Source: Sinomonas atrocyanea
Lineage (GTDB): Bacteria > Actinomycetota > Actinomycetes > Actinomycetales > Micrococcaceae
Length of the DNA: 64,000 nucleotides
Reading direction: 5' to 3'
Assembly (NCBI RefSeq): GCF_001577305.1
Contig: NZ_CP014518.1
Span: forward strand, 2,418,001 to 2,482,000
How positions within the stretch are numbered: position 1 is the stretch's first letter; every line of letters starts with the position of its first letter. The translations under genes were made by a program, and so were the position numbers. Under the pieces are notes generated by a model, which had not been told where the DNA came from, searched no databases, and was given only the letters and a program-made list of their open reading frames with translations. Below are positions 16,653 to 25,776 of this stretch, one piece after another.

Positions 16653-17848
16653 GCACGGCCGTGGAGCAGGCACTCGCCGACCCCGCGGACCTGATCTCGT
16701 TCGACTCGCTCCTCTCCGACGAGGAACTCGCTCTGCGGGACACGGTCCGGGAGTTCGTGCGCGCGGAGATCAGGCCGAACATCGCCCGCTGGTACGAGGA
16801 CGCGCACTTCCCGCTCGAGATCGTCCCCGAACTCGCACGGCTCGGCCTGCTGGGCATGCACCTGGACGGGTACGGCTGCGCCGGCCGCTCGGCGGTCGAG
16901 TACGGCCTCGCCGGCGCCGAGCTCGAGGCCGGCGACTCGGGCCTGCGCACCTTCGTCTCGGTCCAGGGCTCCCTCGCGATGTCCGCGATCCACAAGCACG
17001 GCTCCGAGGAGCAGAAGGCCGAGTGGCTGCCGCAGATGGCCGCGGGCGAGGCGATCGGCTGCTTCGGCCTCACCGAGCCCACCGCCGGCTCCGACCCCGG
17101 ATCCATGAAGACCTACGCCCGCCGCGCCGGCTCGGGCGAGGACGCGGACTGGATCCTCACCGGCGCCAAGCGCTGGATCGGCCTCGCCAACGTCGCCAAG
17201 GTCGCCGTCATCTGGGCCATGACCGACGCCGGCGTGCGCGGCTTCCTCGTCCCGACGGCGACCCCCGGCTACACCGCCACCCCGATCCAGCCCAAGCTCT
17301 CCATGCGCGCCTCGATCCAGTGCGAGATCGAGCTCGACGAGGTCCGCCTCCCCCACGATGCGGTCCTGCCCAACGCCGCCACCGGGCTCAAGGGCCCCTT
17401 CTCCTGCCTGAACGAGGCCCGCTACGGCATCATCTGGGGCGCCATGGGCGCCGCCCGGGACGCGTTCGAGGACGCGCTCGCCTACTCCAAGGAGCGGCTC
17501 CAGTTCGGCCGCCCGCTTGCCGGCTACCAGCTGACCCAGGCCAAGCTGGTCGACATGGCCCTGGAGATCAACAAGGGCTTCCTCCTCGCCCTCCACCTCG
17601 GCCGGCTCAAGGACGCCGGGAAGCTCGCCCACCACCAGATCTCGGTGGGCAAGCTCAACAACTGCCGCGAGGCCATCGAGATCTGCCGCGAGGCCCGCAC
17701 CATCCTCGGCGGCAACGGCATCACACTGGACTACTCGCCGCTGCGGCACGCCAACAACCTCGAGTCCGTGCGCACCTACGAGGGCACCGACGAGGTCCAC
17801 ACCCTCATCCTCGGCCAGCAGCTCACCGGAGAGGCGGCCTTCCGGTGA
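16649..17848 (+). CDS. Acyl-CoA dehydrogenase 3 (glutaryl-CoA dehydrogenase-like)
   Basis: The 399-aa dehydrogenase has CFGLTEPTAGSDPGSMKT, LTGAKRWIGLANVAK, the loop TYEGTDEVHTLILGQQLTG and ILGGNGITLDYSP. It starts at GTG 16649, overlapping the alcohol dehydrogenase stop by 4 bases, so translation is coupled. It is closest in the window to the gene at 11649-12890. ETF-linked dehydrogenation of a short or branched acyl-CoA is likely. Confidence 0.87.
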   Translation: MSTAVEQALADPADLISFDSLLSDEELALRDTVREFVRAEIRPNIARWYEDAHFPLEIVPELARLGLLGMHLDGYGCAGRSAVEYGLAGAELEAGDSGLRTFVSVQGSLAMSAIHKHGSEEQKAEWLPQMAAGEAIGCFGLTEPTAGSDPGSMKTYARRAGSGEDADWILTGAKRWIGLANVAKVAVIWAMTDAGVRGFLVPTATPGYTATPIQPKLSMRASIQCEIELDEVRLPHDAVLPNAATGLKGPFSCLNEARYGIIWGAMGAARDAFEDALAYSKERLQFGRPLAGYQLTQAKLVDMALEINKGFLLALHLGRLKDAGKLAHHQISVGKLNNCREAIEICREARTILGGNGITLDYSPLRHANNLESVRTYEGTDEVHTLILGQQLTGEAAFR

Positions 17849-17894
17849 CCGCGGGGGGGAACCGCACACCCTCTTTGAACCGAACAGGAGCACA

Positions 17895-19334
17895 GTGAAC
17901 AACTACAGATCCGTCAACCCTGCAACCGGCGAGCTTCTCGCGGAATACCCGATCCTCCCTGACGAGGCACTCGCCGGGCTGGCCGACCGCTCCCAGCGGG
18001 CCTACAGCTCGTGGCGCTGGGAGGCTGTCGAGAAGCGGGCCGACCTGCTGGTCAGGACCGCCGACCTCTACGCCGAACGCGCCGACGACCTCGCCAAGAT
18101 CGCGACCGAAGAAATGGGCAAGCCCATTGCCGAGGCGCGCAAAGAGGCCCAGCTCGCCGCGGCCATCTTCCGGTACTACGGCCTCAAAGGCCCCGAGCTC
18201 CTGGCCGACGAAGTCCTGCACCCCCGCAGCGGCGACAATGCAGTCGTCCGCTCCGCTCCCCTCGGCCCGCTCCTGGGCATCATGCCCTGGAACTACCCCT
18301 ACTACCAGGTGGCCCGCTTCGCCGCACCGAACCTGCTGCTGGGCAACACCATCATCCTCAAGCACGCGCGCAGCGTGCCCGGCGCTGCCCTCGCCATCGA
18401 GGCACTCTTCCACGAAGCAGGCCTCCCAGCGCACACCTACCAGAACGCCTTCGTCTCCACCGGCCAGGTGGCGGACCTCATCGCCGACCCCCGGATCTGC
18501 GGCGTCTCCCTCACCGGCTCTGAGAAGGCTGGAACCGCCGTTGCCGAGATCGCAGGGCGCCACCTGAAGAAGCACGTCCTCGAACTCGGCGGGGCCGATC
18601 CCTTCATCGTCCTTGACGACCGCAATCTGGACCGCACCGTCCGGCTGGCAGTACTCGGCCGCATCAACAACGGCGGACAGGCGTGCGCCGCCTCCAAACG
18701 GTTCATCGTCCTGGACGAAGCCTACGAGTCCTTCGTGACCGCCTTCGCCGCCGCTATGGCCGGCATCAAGCCCGGCGACCCCACCGACCCCGACACCCTG
18801 CTGGGGCCGCTGTCCTCCGAAGCCGCCGTCGAAGAACTCCTCGACCAGATACGGGACGCGACCGACCAGGGCGCCGTCATCCTCGCCGGCGGACGACGAG
18901 CGGACCGGCCCGGAGCCTTCCTCGAAGCCACCGTCCTCACCGACGTCACGCCCCAGATGCGCGCCTACCACGAAGAGCTCTTCGGGCCCGTCGCCGTCGT
19001 CCACCGCGCAGCGTCGGTCGACGAGGCAGTCGAGATCGCGAATGACTCCCCCTTCGGCCTCGGAGCGGCCGTCTTCACCGCCGACGAAGCCCTGGGCCAT
19101 GACGTCGCCGACCGGCTCGAAGCCGGCATGGTCACCGTGAACGGCGTGACCCAGACACAGCCCGACCTTCCCTTCGGCGGAGTCAAAGGCTCAGGAATCG
19201 GCCGAGAACTCGGACGCTACGGGCTCGAGGAATTCGTCAACAAGAAGCTCATCCGCGTTCCCCACATGGCCGGCAGGCAAATCGGATCGGCCGAAAACAA
19301 CCCGAAAGCCCCAGCGGCCGCTCCCCAGTCGTAA
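17895..19334 (+). CDS. NAD(P)-dependent aldehyde dehydrogenase (succinate-semialdehyde dehydrogenase-like)
   Basis: The 479-aa enzyme has the ALDH motifs MPWNYPYYQVARFAAPNLLL (oxyanion asparagine), GSEKAGTAV (cofactor), LELGGADPFIVL with the general-base glutamate, and NGGQACAASKRF with the nucleophilic cysteine. The GTG start at 17895 has AGGAG 6 bases upstream. It is the last gene of the run and would convert the fatty aldehyde to the acid that the acyl-CoA synthetase activates. The sequence subgroup is nearest to GabD-like enzymes, so succinate semialdehyde remains an alternative substrate. Confidence 0.88.
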   Translation: MNNYRSVNPATGELLAEYPILPDEALAGLADRSQRAYSSWRWEAVEKRADLLVRTADLYAERADDLAKIATEEMGKPIAEARKEAQLAAAIFRYYGLKGPELLADEVLHPRSGDNAVVRSAPLGPLLGIMPWNYPYYQVARFAAPNLLLGNTIILKHARSVPGAALAIEALFHEAGLPAHTYQNAFVSTGQVADLIADPRICGVSLTGSEKAGTAVAEIAGRHLKKHVLELGGADPFIVLDDRNLDRTVRLAVLGRINNGGQACAASKRFIVLDEAYESFVTAFAAAMAGIKPGDPTDPDTLLGPLSSEAAVEELLDQIRDATDQGAVILAGGRRADRPGAFLEATVLTDVTPQMRAYHEELFGPVAVVHRAASVDEAVEIANDSPFGLGAAVFTADEALGHDVADRLEAGMVTVNGVTQTQPDLPFGGVKGSGIGRELGRYGLEEFVNKKLIRVPHMAGRQIGSAENNPKAPAAAPQS

Positions 19335-20080
19335 CGGGAATCTGCAAGAGGCGGGGAATTCTGCTGAACCCCCTTATCACTCCTCGACGTCACGTGCACG
19401 CCACAAGCTGAGGACCTAGACCGGAGGCGTCCAACGGCAGGCCATGCCCTCGGCCATCGGACCCCTCCGGTTCCCTCGGCCACACCTCACAAATGCCGTC
19501 CCATAAACCGTTCCTTTGACGGGACAGCCGCAAGACCGGCCAAGCGTCCCCAGCGCGCTGGGGACTCCCTTGGGAAGCCAGCGGCTCCTACTGCCACGTT
19601 CATCTTTGCAAGGTGTCTCACTCGCTCTTTCCGAGTAATGCAGAGGAAGGAGCTTTGACGGGACAGAGATCGCGGAAGAGTGGCGGCTTGGTGATGGCGC
19701 CTACGGCTTCACCTAGCCCGGTAGCATTCCTCCTCACACTGCTTCCCTCGCGGGGACCGGCCATCAGGATGACTCGATCATCGGCACACTCAGTCCTCTC
19801 ACGACTCGTCGGCGGCGCTGGGAGGTGTGGGCGCCGCCTGGCGCGCAGGGCTCGGGCGTCGATGACGAGGCGGTGGTTGGTGCGCCAGAGCTTGTCGGCG
19901 ATCTCGGTGCCTCCCAGGCGGGCGCCGTCCGCTCGAGGTCGGCCACCGGGCCGGAGCGCAGTGGAGGCACGGGCCACGCCCCGGGGCGACAGCCCGAGCA
20001 GCGAAGACCGGGGCCAGGGCGGCGCTCTGGCCGCCCCTCCGGCCCGGGTCGGTCTCGCGGCCGGAGCCGGGCGGGCGTGG
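19335..20080. other. 746-bp region without a recognised gene
   Basis: No gene is called. A 20-bp palindrome lies at 19546-19565, and CTTTGACGGGACAG occurs twice (about 19514 and 19653). A minus-strand frame at 19618-19977 contains a protein-like stretch (GTEIADKLWRTNHRLVID) that I cannot assign and that has no good start; it may be a gene remnant. Confidence 0.5.
19546..19565. terminator. Palindrome/hairpin downstream of catabolic operon
   Basis: GTCCCCAGCGCGCTGGGGAC is a perfect 20-bp palindrome 212 bp beyond the aldehyde dehydrogenase stop. It can form a strong hairpin but lacks a T-run and is distant, so terminator function is tentative. Confidence 0.35.
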
Positions 20081-21138
20081 TCAGTGTGGGAGGTGGAGGG
20101 CGAGTCCGAGGATGCCGGCGGCGAAGACGATCCAGGGCTCGGCGATCTTGAACCGCCAGAGCAGTCCTAGGCTGACGAGGCCGATGGCGGCGGTGGCCCA
20201 GTCTATGACGGCTTCGCGGGTGAGGACGACGACGGCCCCCGAGAGTGCCCCGGCTGCGGCGGCGGTGGCGCCGGCGACGAAGGCCTTCACGCGCCTGTTG
20301 TCGCGGTGGCGGACGAACCAGCGGCCCAGGAGCACGACGGCGAGGTAGATCGGGGTGAAGATGCCCACGGTGGCCACGATCGCGCCGGGGAGTCCGGCGG
20401 TGAGGTAGCCGATGAACCCGGCGGTGATGACGACGGGGCCCGGGGTGATCAGGCCTATGGCGACGGCGTCGAGGAACTGGGACTGGTCGAGCCAGTGGTG
20501 CTGGGTGACGACGCCGTCGCGCAGGAGAGGCACGATCGCCAGACCTGAGCCGAAGACCAGGGCGCCGGTCTGGAGGAAGAACAGGCCAAGGGGCAGCAGG
20601 GCGGCGGTGCCGCCGGTCCCGAGGGCTGCACCAGGCGCCGCGAGGAAGGCCGGGACCAGCGCGTGGCCGGGCGCCTTGGGCGGTCGGTGCGGTGCCTTGG
20701 GTGCTCGGTTCTTCCGGCGTCGCCGTGTGGGCGGGGCGTCGAGAAAGAGGATGAGGAGCCCGGCGGCGAGGATCAGGGGGATGGGCTCGGAGCCGGTGAG
20801 GGCGGTGACGGCGAAGACGGCGGCGCTGATCGCCCAGAGCCGCCAGTCGGTCCGGTCGGTGAGCTTGAGGAGCTTGTAGGCGGCGATGACGATGATGCCA
20901 TGACGGCGGGGCCGATGCCGTAGAAGAGGGCCTGGACGATGCCGGTGCCGGAATAGGCGGAGTAGAGCGCCCCGGCGGCGACGACCATGAGGAAGGAGGG
21001 CCCGATGAACGCTCCTGCGACGGCGATCGCGCCGAGGCGGAGGAAGTAGAGCAGGATCTTCCCGAAGGGGACCTCGTCTGGTCCTTCGGGCGTGGTCCCC
21101 GCGCCCGGGGCCGGCCCGTCGGTACCGCCGTGCTTCAT
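20081..21138 (-). pseudogene. chrA: Chromate transporter ChrA, frameshifted and internally deleted
   Basis: Both halves of a CHR-family chromate efflux protein are recognisable. The N-terminal half has ALFYGIGPAVMA; the C-terminal half has LLPLGLFFLQTGALVFGSGL, then VVTQHHWLDQSQFLDA, GLITPGPVVITAGFIGY and KAFVAGATAAAAGALSGA. Two lesions are visible. One base is missing near 20898, after GIGPAVMA, shifting the frame. The segment between LRLGAIAVAG and AFIGPSFLMV lacks about 70 residues, including the conserved GGP and MPGPLAAQ motifs. The ATG at 21138 overlaps the propeller gene's stop (ATGA). The protein would normally export chromate by proton motive force; this copy is unlikely to work. Confidence 0.8.
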
Positions 21139-22162
21139 TTGGCGGGTTCCATGATGCGCAGGACGGGGTGGCCGCCGATGTCCTGGAGGGGGAAGTAGAC
21201 CCGGTGGGTGGCCTGGTCGACGGCGACGGTGTGGGCGTGGTCGGCGAGCTTGGCCGAGGCCACCGGGGCCAGGGAGCGGTCCTTCTCGTCGAAGACGCTG
21301 ACCGTGCCGTCCTCGGCGGCGACGTAGAGGCGGTGCAGGCCCTGGTCGTAGGCGAGCACGTCGGGGGTGGCGCCGGTGTCGAACCGGGCGGTCACCTGCC
21401 TGGACTTCAGGTCCAGGACGAGGAGCCTGGCGTTGTCCTCGCAGGCGATGAAGGCCAGCTGCTCGGCCCCGTCGATGTAGAGCCCGTGGTTGCCCTCGCA
21501 CCCGTCGCCGACCTTGGTCCGGTCCGTGACCGTGTCGGTGACGGGGTCGATGGTGACGAGCTCGCCGTGGCTCTGCTCGTTGACGAAGACCTTCCCTGAG
21601 GACGCGTCGTCGACGACGTTGCCGGCCTCCCCGCCGATCTCCACGGGTGCGAGGGCCTTGGAGCCAGCCAGGTCCACCACCGTGACCGTGTGGTCGTGCT
21701 CGTTGGAGACGTAGGCCTTGCCCAGGGCGGGGTCGTACGCGATCCCGTCCGGGGTGTCGCCCGACTTCGCCCGGCCGATCTCCTTCAGGGTGGCCGTGTC
21801 GATCAGGGCCACCTCGTCCGTCCCCGTGGAGGCGGCCAGGAGCGTGTGCCGGTCGGGGCGACCATTACCCCGTGCACTGACGGGGTGCCTGTCACGGTGC
21901 CGGCGACAGCGGGCTTGTCGAGGTCGATCGCCTCGACCGTGCCGTCGCCGAGGTGGGCGATGTAGAGCCGGCGGGCGCCAGGGTCGATGGCTTGGTAGTC
22001 CAGCCGCGTCGGCGCGCCTGGCAGTGCCAGGTCCTGCACCTGCCGCAGCGGCAGGGCAGACGCCGGGGCCGCGGCGGACCCCGAGCAGGCGGTCAGGGCG
22101 ACGGCGGCCGCTCCCGCGAGCACGGCGGCGGCCAGGCGGCGCGGAACTGGACGGAACGGCAC
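21135..22162 (-). pseudogene. YncE/PQQ-type beta-propeller lipoprotein, frameshifted
   Basis: It starts at GTG 22162 behind GGAGG and encodes a lipoprotein signal (LAAAVLAGAAAVALTAC, lipobox cysteine about residue 27). Repeated propeller blades of the YVTN type follow (RRLYIAHLGDGTVEAIDL, KAYVSNEHDHTVTVVDL, HRLYVAAEDGTVSVFDE). One base is missing near 21858, so blades 1-2 and 3-7 are in different frames (HGVMVAP, then DRHTLLAAS in the other frame). Such proteins commonly sit next to chrA. Its function there is unknown; it would be anchored outside the membrane. Confidence 0.75.
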
Positions 22163-22179
22163 GGCAGGCCTCCTGCGTC

Positions 22180-22512
22180 TCAGAGGACGACGACGTTGAC
22201 GAGGAAGGCGACGACCGTTCCCGCCGCGACCACCAGGGACGTCCGGGCCAGCGGCCTCATCGCCGCTGCGACGAGAGCGGGGGGAAGCCCTCCGGCGATC
22301 AGGCAGATGACATCGCCGACGCTGACGGCAGGCATGAAGTCCTCGTTCAGCAACCACACATTGGCCAGCAGCCGCCACCCCACCACGGCGGCGAACACCC
22401 CGGCCGCGGACACCGCCAGGGGTGACGCGGGCCAGCGCGCGAGGAGCGCGGCGACGGCCACCGCCGCTGCCGAGAGCAGCGCGGCGAGCAGGATCAGCAC
22501 GGGATCGATCAT
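22180..22512 (-). CDS. Small integral membrane protein (110 aa)
   Basis: This intact frame encodes about four hydrophobic helices (ILLAALLSAAAVAVAALLA, LAVSAAGVFAAVVGWRLLA, VGDVICLIAGGLPPALVAA, SLVVAAGTVVAFLVNVVVL). It starts at ATG 22512 and ends 17 bp before the propeller lipoprotein, so it is the first gene of the leftward chromate-locus operon, divergent from chrB. I do not recognise the family. It is the only gene of this locus without a frameshift. Confidence 0.65.
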   Translation of the reverse strand: MIDPVLILLAALLSAAAVAVAALLARWPASPLAVSAAGVFAAVVGWRLLANVWLLNEDFMPAVSVGDVICLIAGGLPPALVAAAMRPLARTSLVVAAGTVVAFLVNVVVL

Positions 22513-22577
22513 CAGGGGCTCCTCACGGTCGGTTCCATCGGCCTAGATGCGGGTGCGTCGCCTCGACTAGCTTACGC

Positions 22578-22587
22578 AACCATGGTT
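22578..22587. promoter_or_regulatory. Palindrome AACCATGGTT in chrB divergent promoter
   Basis: A 10-bp perfect palindrome lies about 20 bp before the chrB start and 66 bp before the leftward membrane-protein gene. It is a candidate operator for the ChrB N-terminal DNA-binding domain. No consensus from sequence supports it beyond symmetry and position. Confidence 0.35.
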
Positions 22588-22606
22588 ACACGCCTACGAT
22601 GGGCGG

Positions 22607-23551
22607 GTGAACACCGCGTCCTTCGCCCCTGGCTCGTGGGTGCTGCTGAACTACCGGATGCCCCGGGTGCCCTCCAGCCCGCGGGTCGCCGTCTGGCGGC
22701 GGCTGCAGTCCCTCGGGGTGGCCCAGCTCGGCGACGGCCTCGTGGCCCTGCCCGCCGACGCGCGCACCAAGGAGCACCTCGAATGGATCGCGGCCGAGGT
22801 CATCGCCAACGCGGGCACCGCCACCGTCTGGACCGGACAGCCGGCGGCCCCTTCCGAGGGACGCAGGATCGCCTCCGCGATGCAGGAGGAGCGCCGGCAG
22901 GAGTACCTCGCCCTGACCCTGGAGGCCGCCGACGCCGCTGCGCTCGGCGGCGCGGCCCGGGCCCGGGCCGGAAGGCGGCTCCAGGGCCAGCACCGCAGGA
23001 TCACGCGCCGGGACTACTTCCCTCCCGCCGAACGCGACATCGCCCGGGCCGCCGTCCGCGCCCTCCTCGCCGACCAGCCCACCGCCCGCCAGACGGCCCT
23101 GGCCGAGGAGGCCGGCCGGTGAAATGGGCCACCCGCCCCGGCGTGCACGTCGACCGGGCCGCCTGCGCCTGGCTCATCCGGCGGGCCATCGACCCCGACG
23201 CCGAATTCGTCTACACCCACGACCCCGCCGCCCTCCCGCCGACGCGACCCCCTTCGACATGCCCGGGGTCGACCTCGGCCACCACGGCCCCGACTGCTCC
23301 TTCGAGACCATCCTGCGCAGGTACGAGATCCACGACCCCGTCCTGAGCGCGATCGCCGAGCTCGTCCACGAGGCCAACATCGAGGACGACCGCTTCGACG
23401 CCCCGGCCCGCCCCCAGGCCTGGACGTCATCATCCGCGGCCTCTCCATCACCCTCGACGACGACGCCGTCCTCGCCGCCACCGCCCCGATCTTCGACGGC
23501 CTCTACGAGTACTACAAGCGCGGCCTCATCCTCGGCCGGGACCCGGCCTGA
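22607..23551 (+). pseudogene. chrB: Chromate resistance protein ChrB, two frameshifts in C-terminal half
   Basis: The first 171 codons (GTG 22607 to 23122) encode the ChrB N-terminal domain (SWVLLNYRMPRVPSSPRVAV, then RRLQSLGVAQLGDGLVALP). A GTG at 23119 overlaps that stop and begins the ChrB C-terminal domain (KWATRPGVHVDRAACAWLIR). The rest of that domain is split: one base is missing near 23238 (frame resumes at DATPFDMPGVDLGHHG) and one near 23416 (resumes at LDVIIRGLSITLDDDAV), ending in YYKRGLILGRDPA. In other bacteria ChrB senses chromate and activates chr genes. The N-terminal part could still be made as a stand-alone protein. Confidence 0.78.
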
Positions 23552-23586
23552 GGGCCGGGGGGCCGCTCGGGGGGCGGCCGGCCCGG
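23552..23586. terminator. GC-rich hairpin between convergent chrB and aldo/keto reductase
   Basis: GGGGCCGC-TCGGGGG-GCGGCC can fold into a strong stem just after the chrB stop and 13 bp before the aldo/keto reductase stop. No T-run is present. It could serve both convergent genes. Confidence 0.4.
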
Positions 23587-23598
23587 CTGGTGCGGACC

Positions 23599-24597
23599 TC
23601 AGGGGCGCTCGAGGAAGGATTCGACCTTGGCCGGGTCCCGCTCGACGACATCGCCCAGGACGGCATCGGCCCTGGCGAGGACCTCGGGGGGCAGGACGAC
23701 CCCCGCTGCGGTCGCGTTGTCCTTGAGCTGCTCGGGGCGGGAGGCGCCGACGATGGCTGCGGAGACGTTCTCGTTCTGCAGGACCCACGCGACCGCGAAG
23801 GCGGCCATGGACAGCCCAGCCTCCTCGGCGAGCGGCCTGAGCGCTTGGACACGTTCGAGCACTGCCGGCTGCATGTAGCGGTGGTCCGCCTTCACGGCGC
23901 CCTCCGCGGTCGAGAAGCGCGAGGCAGCGGGTGCGCTCCGTCCCGGCAGGTACTTGCCCGTCAGGACGCCCTGGGCGATCGGCGACCACACGACCTGCCC
24001 GATCCCCAGCTCCTGGGAGAGCGGCACGATCTCCGGCTCGATCACCCGCCACAGCATGTTGTACTGCGGCTGGTTGGACACGAGCTGGATCCCGAGCTCC
24101 CGCGCGAGGTCCGCCGCGGCCCGGATCTCGTCCACGGTCCACTCGGAGACCCCGATGTAGTGCGCCTTGCCCGCGTGCACGATGTCCGCGAACGCCTGCA
24201 TGGTCTCCTCCAGCGGCGTCTCGTAGTCGTAGCGGTGGGCCTGGTAGAGGTCCACATACTCCATCCGGAGCCGGCGGAGGGAGCCGTCGATCGACTCCAT
24301 GACGTGCTTGCGCGAGAGGCCGCGGTCGTTCTTGCCTTCCCCGGTGGGGAAGTAGACCTTGGTGAAGACCTCGACGCTCTCGCGCCGCACGCCCTCGAGC
24401 GCCTCCCCGAGCGCGCTCTCGGCGCGGGTTCCGGCGTAGGCGTCCGCCGTGTCGAAGGTCGTGATGCCCAGGTCGAGGGCCGCGCGCACGCACGCCGTGG
24501 CGGCGTCCTGGTCGATCTGCTCGCCGTGCGTGACCCAGTTGCCGTACGCGATCTCGCTCACGTACATCCCGGAGCTGCCGAGCCTGCGGTATTCCAT
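23599..24597 (-). CDS. Aldo/keto reductase (KvBeta/YghZ-like)
   Basis: The 332-aa NADPH-dependent TIM-barrel oxidoreductase has the catalytic tetrad D49 and Y54 in FDTADAYAGT, K80 in VFTK, and the histidine in YVDLYQAHRYD. The C-terminal cofactor motif is AAIVGASRPEQL. It reduces carbonyls or oxidises sugar alcohols; the substrate is unknown. It begins 32 bp after the LacI gene on the same strand, so the two form an operon controlled by the LacI-type palindrome at 25687-25700. Confidence 0.88.
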   Translation of the reverse strand: MEYRRLGSSGMYVSEIAYGNWVTHGEQIDQDAATACVRAALDLGITTFDTADAYAGTRAESALGEALEGVRRESVEVFTKVYFPTGEGKNDRGLSRKHVMESIDGSLRRLRMEYVDLYQAHRYDYETPLEETMQAFADIVHAGKAHYIGVSEWTVDEIRAAADLARELGIQLVSNQPQYNMLWRVIEPEIVPLSQELGIGQVVWSPIAQGVLTGKYLPGRSAPAASRFSTAEGAVKADHRYMQPAVLERVQALRPLAEEAGLSMAAFAVAWVLQNENVSAAIVGASRPEQLKDNATAAGVVLPPEVLARADAVLGDVVERDPAKVESFLERP

Positions 24598-24629
24598 TTG
24601 GGGTTTCCTCACATTGGTCGGGGATATGG

Positions 24630-25655
24630 TCAGCGGGCGCCCGCGCGCAGCCGGCGGGGCGGGGCCGTCGATCCGCGCACCACGAGCCTGGCCTCGATGC
24701 GGCTGGTGCGCGCCGGCTCGCCGGAGAGCGCTCCGATGAGCGCTTCGGCTGCGAGGCGCCCCTGCTCCGCGACGCCATGGTCCATGGTCGTGAGGCCGAC
24801 GGCGCCGGAGAGTTCGTGGTTGTCGTAGCCGACCACCGAGAAGTCCCGCGGCACCTCGAGGCCGGCGTGCCGGAGGGCGGAGAGCGCCCCGAAGGCGAGC
24901 TCGTCCGATGCCGCGAAGACGGCCGTCGGGGGCTGTACCCGGGTGAGCAGGGAAGCCATTCCCGCTGCGCCGTCCTCGACTGTGTTCTCCACCCCGAGCT
25001 CGAGCGAGGGATCCGACGGCGCCCCTGCCTCGAGGAGGGCGTCGCGGTAGCCGAGAAGGCGCTCGGCCGGAGGCACCCCGCCCAGGGGCGAGCCGGGCGC
25101 CTCCCGGATGCCGAGGAAGGCGATGCGCTCGTGGCCGAGGTTGAGCAGATGCCGCACCGCCGCGCGTCCTCCGTCCCTGTCCTGGACCTGCACCGACGCC
25201 GCACCGGGGCGCTCCGAGCCGACCAGGGCCACGGACTGGCCCTGGGACTCCAGGGCGGCGAGCTCCTCGCCCGTGAGCTGGAGGGCCACGACCAGGGCTC
25301 CGTCGGAGCGCCCGTGCAGCCGAGGGCTCGCGAAGAACTCGGAGCGGAGCCTGGGCGTGGAGACCTCGGCCAGGAGCACGTCGTAGCCCTCGCCGCTGAG
25401 CACCCGCCCGGCCGCCGCGATGACCTCGGCGAAGAACCACTTCGACAGGAGCGGGACGACGACCGCGACCGTGCGCGTGCGCCCGGTCGCAAGCCGGGAC
25501 GCGCTCGGAGAGGCCGCATAGCCGAGCTCGTCCGCCGCCTTCTGCACGCGCTTGCGGGTCATCTCTGAAATGCCTGGGATGCCGCGGAGTGCCCGCGATA
25601 CCGTCGAAACCGACACCTCTGCGCGTTCGGCAACCGACTGGACGGAAACGGCCAT
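24630..25655 (-). CDS. LacI-family transcriptional regulator
   Basis: The 341-aa repressor has the helix-turn-helix VQSVAERAEVSVSTVSRALR at the N-terminus, hinge ASRLATGRT, and a full sugar-binding domain ending in ARLVVRGST. The start ATG at 25655 is 31 bp downstream of a perfect LacI-type operator, which suggests autorepression together with the downstream aldo/keto reductase. The effector is unknown. Confidence 0.92.
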   Translation of the reverse strand: MAVSVQSVAERAEVSVSTVSRALRGIPGISEMTRKRVQKAADELGYAASPSASRLATGRTRTVAVVVPLLSKWFFAEVIAAAGRVLSGEGYDVLLAEVSTPRLRSEFFASPRLHGRSDGALVVALQLTGEELAALESQGQSVALVGSERPGAASVQVQDRDGGRAAVRHLLNLGHERIAFLGIREAPGSPLGGVPPAERLLGYRDALLEAGAPSDPSLELGVENTVEDGAAGMASLLTRVQPPTAVFAASDELAFGALSALRHAGLEVPRDFSVVGYDNHELSGAVGLTTMDHGVAEQGRLAAEALIGALSGEPARTSRIEARLVVRGSTAPPRRLRAGAR

Positions 25656-25686
25656 GGACTGACAGTACCGGGCGCGGGAAGAGGAA

Positions 25687-25700
25687 CGCAAGCGCTTGCG
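25687..25700. promoter_or_regulatory. LacI-type operator CGCAAGCGCTTGCG
   Basis: A perfect 14-bp palindrome with the central CG and the GCAAGCGCTTGC core typical of LacI/GalR operators, 32-45 bp upstream of the lacI-like ATG. It most likely binds the regulator encoded immediately downstream. Confidence 0.75.
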
Positions 25701-25776
25701 AAGATCCCACCGCTGGGGACCCGCGCGGCGCGCGGCAGCTGGCGCGTCTCCGGGCCGGTCTGGGTGCGGACTGCCA

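Noticed and set aside
19613..20170. Plus-strand 185-codon frame upstream of chrA
   Set aside because: Low-complexity composition, overlaps the chrA 3' end on the other strand, no RBS.
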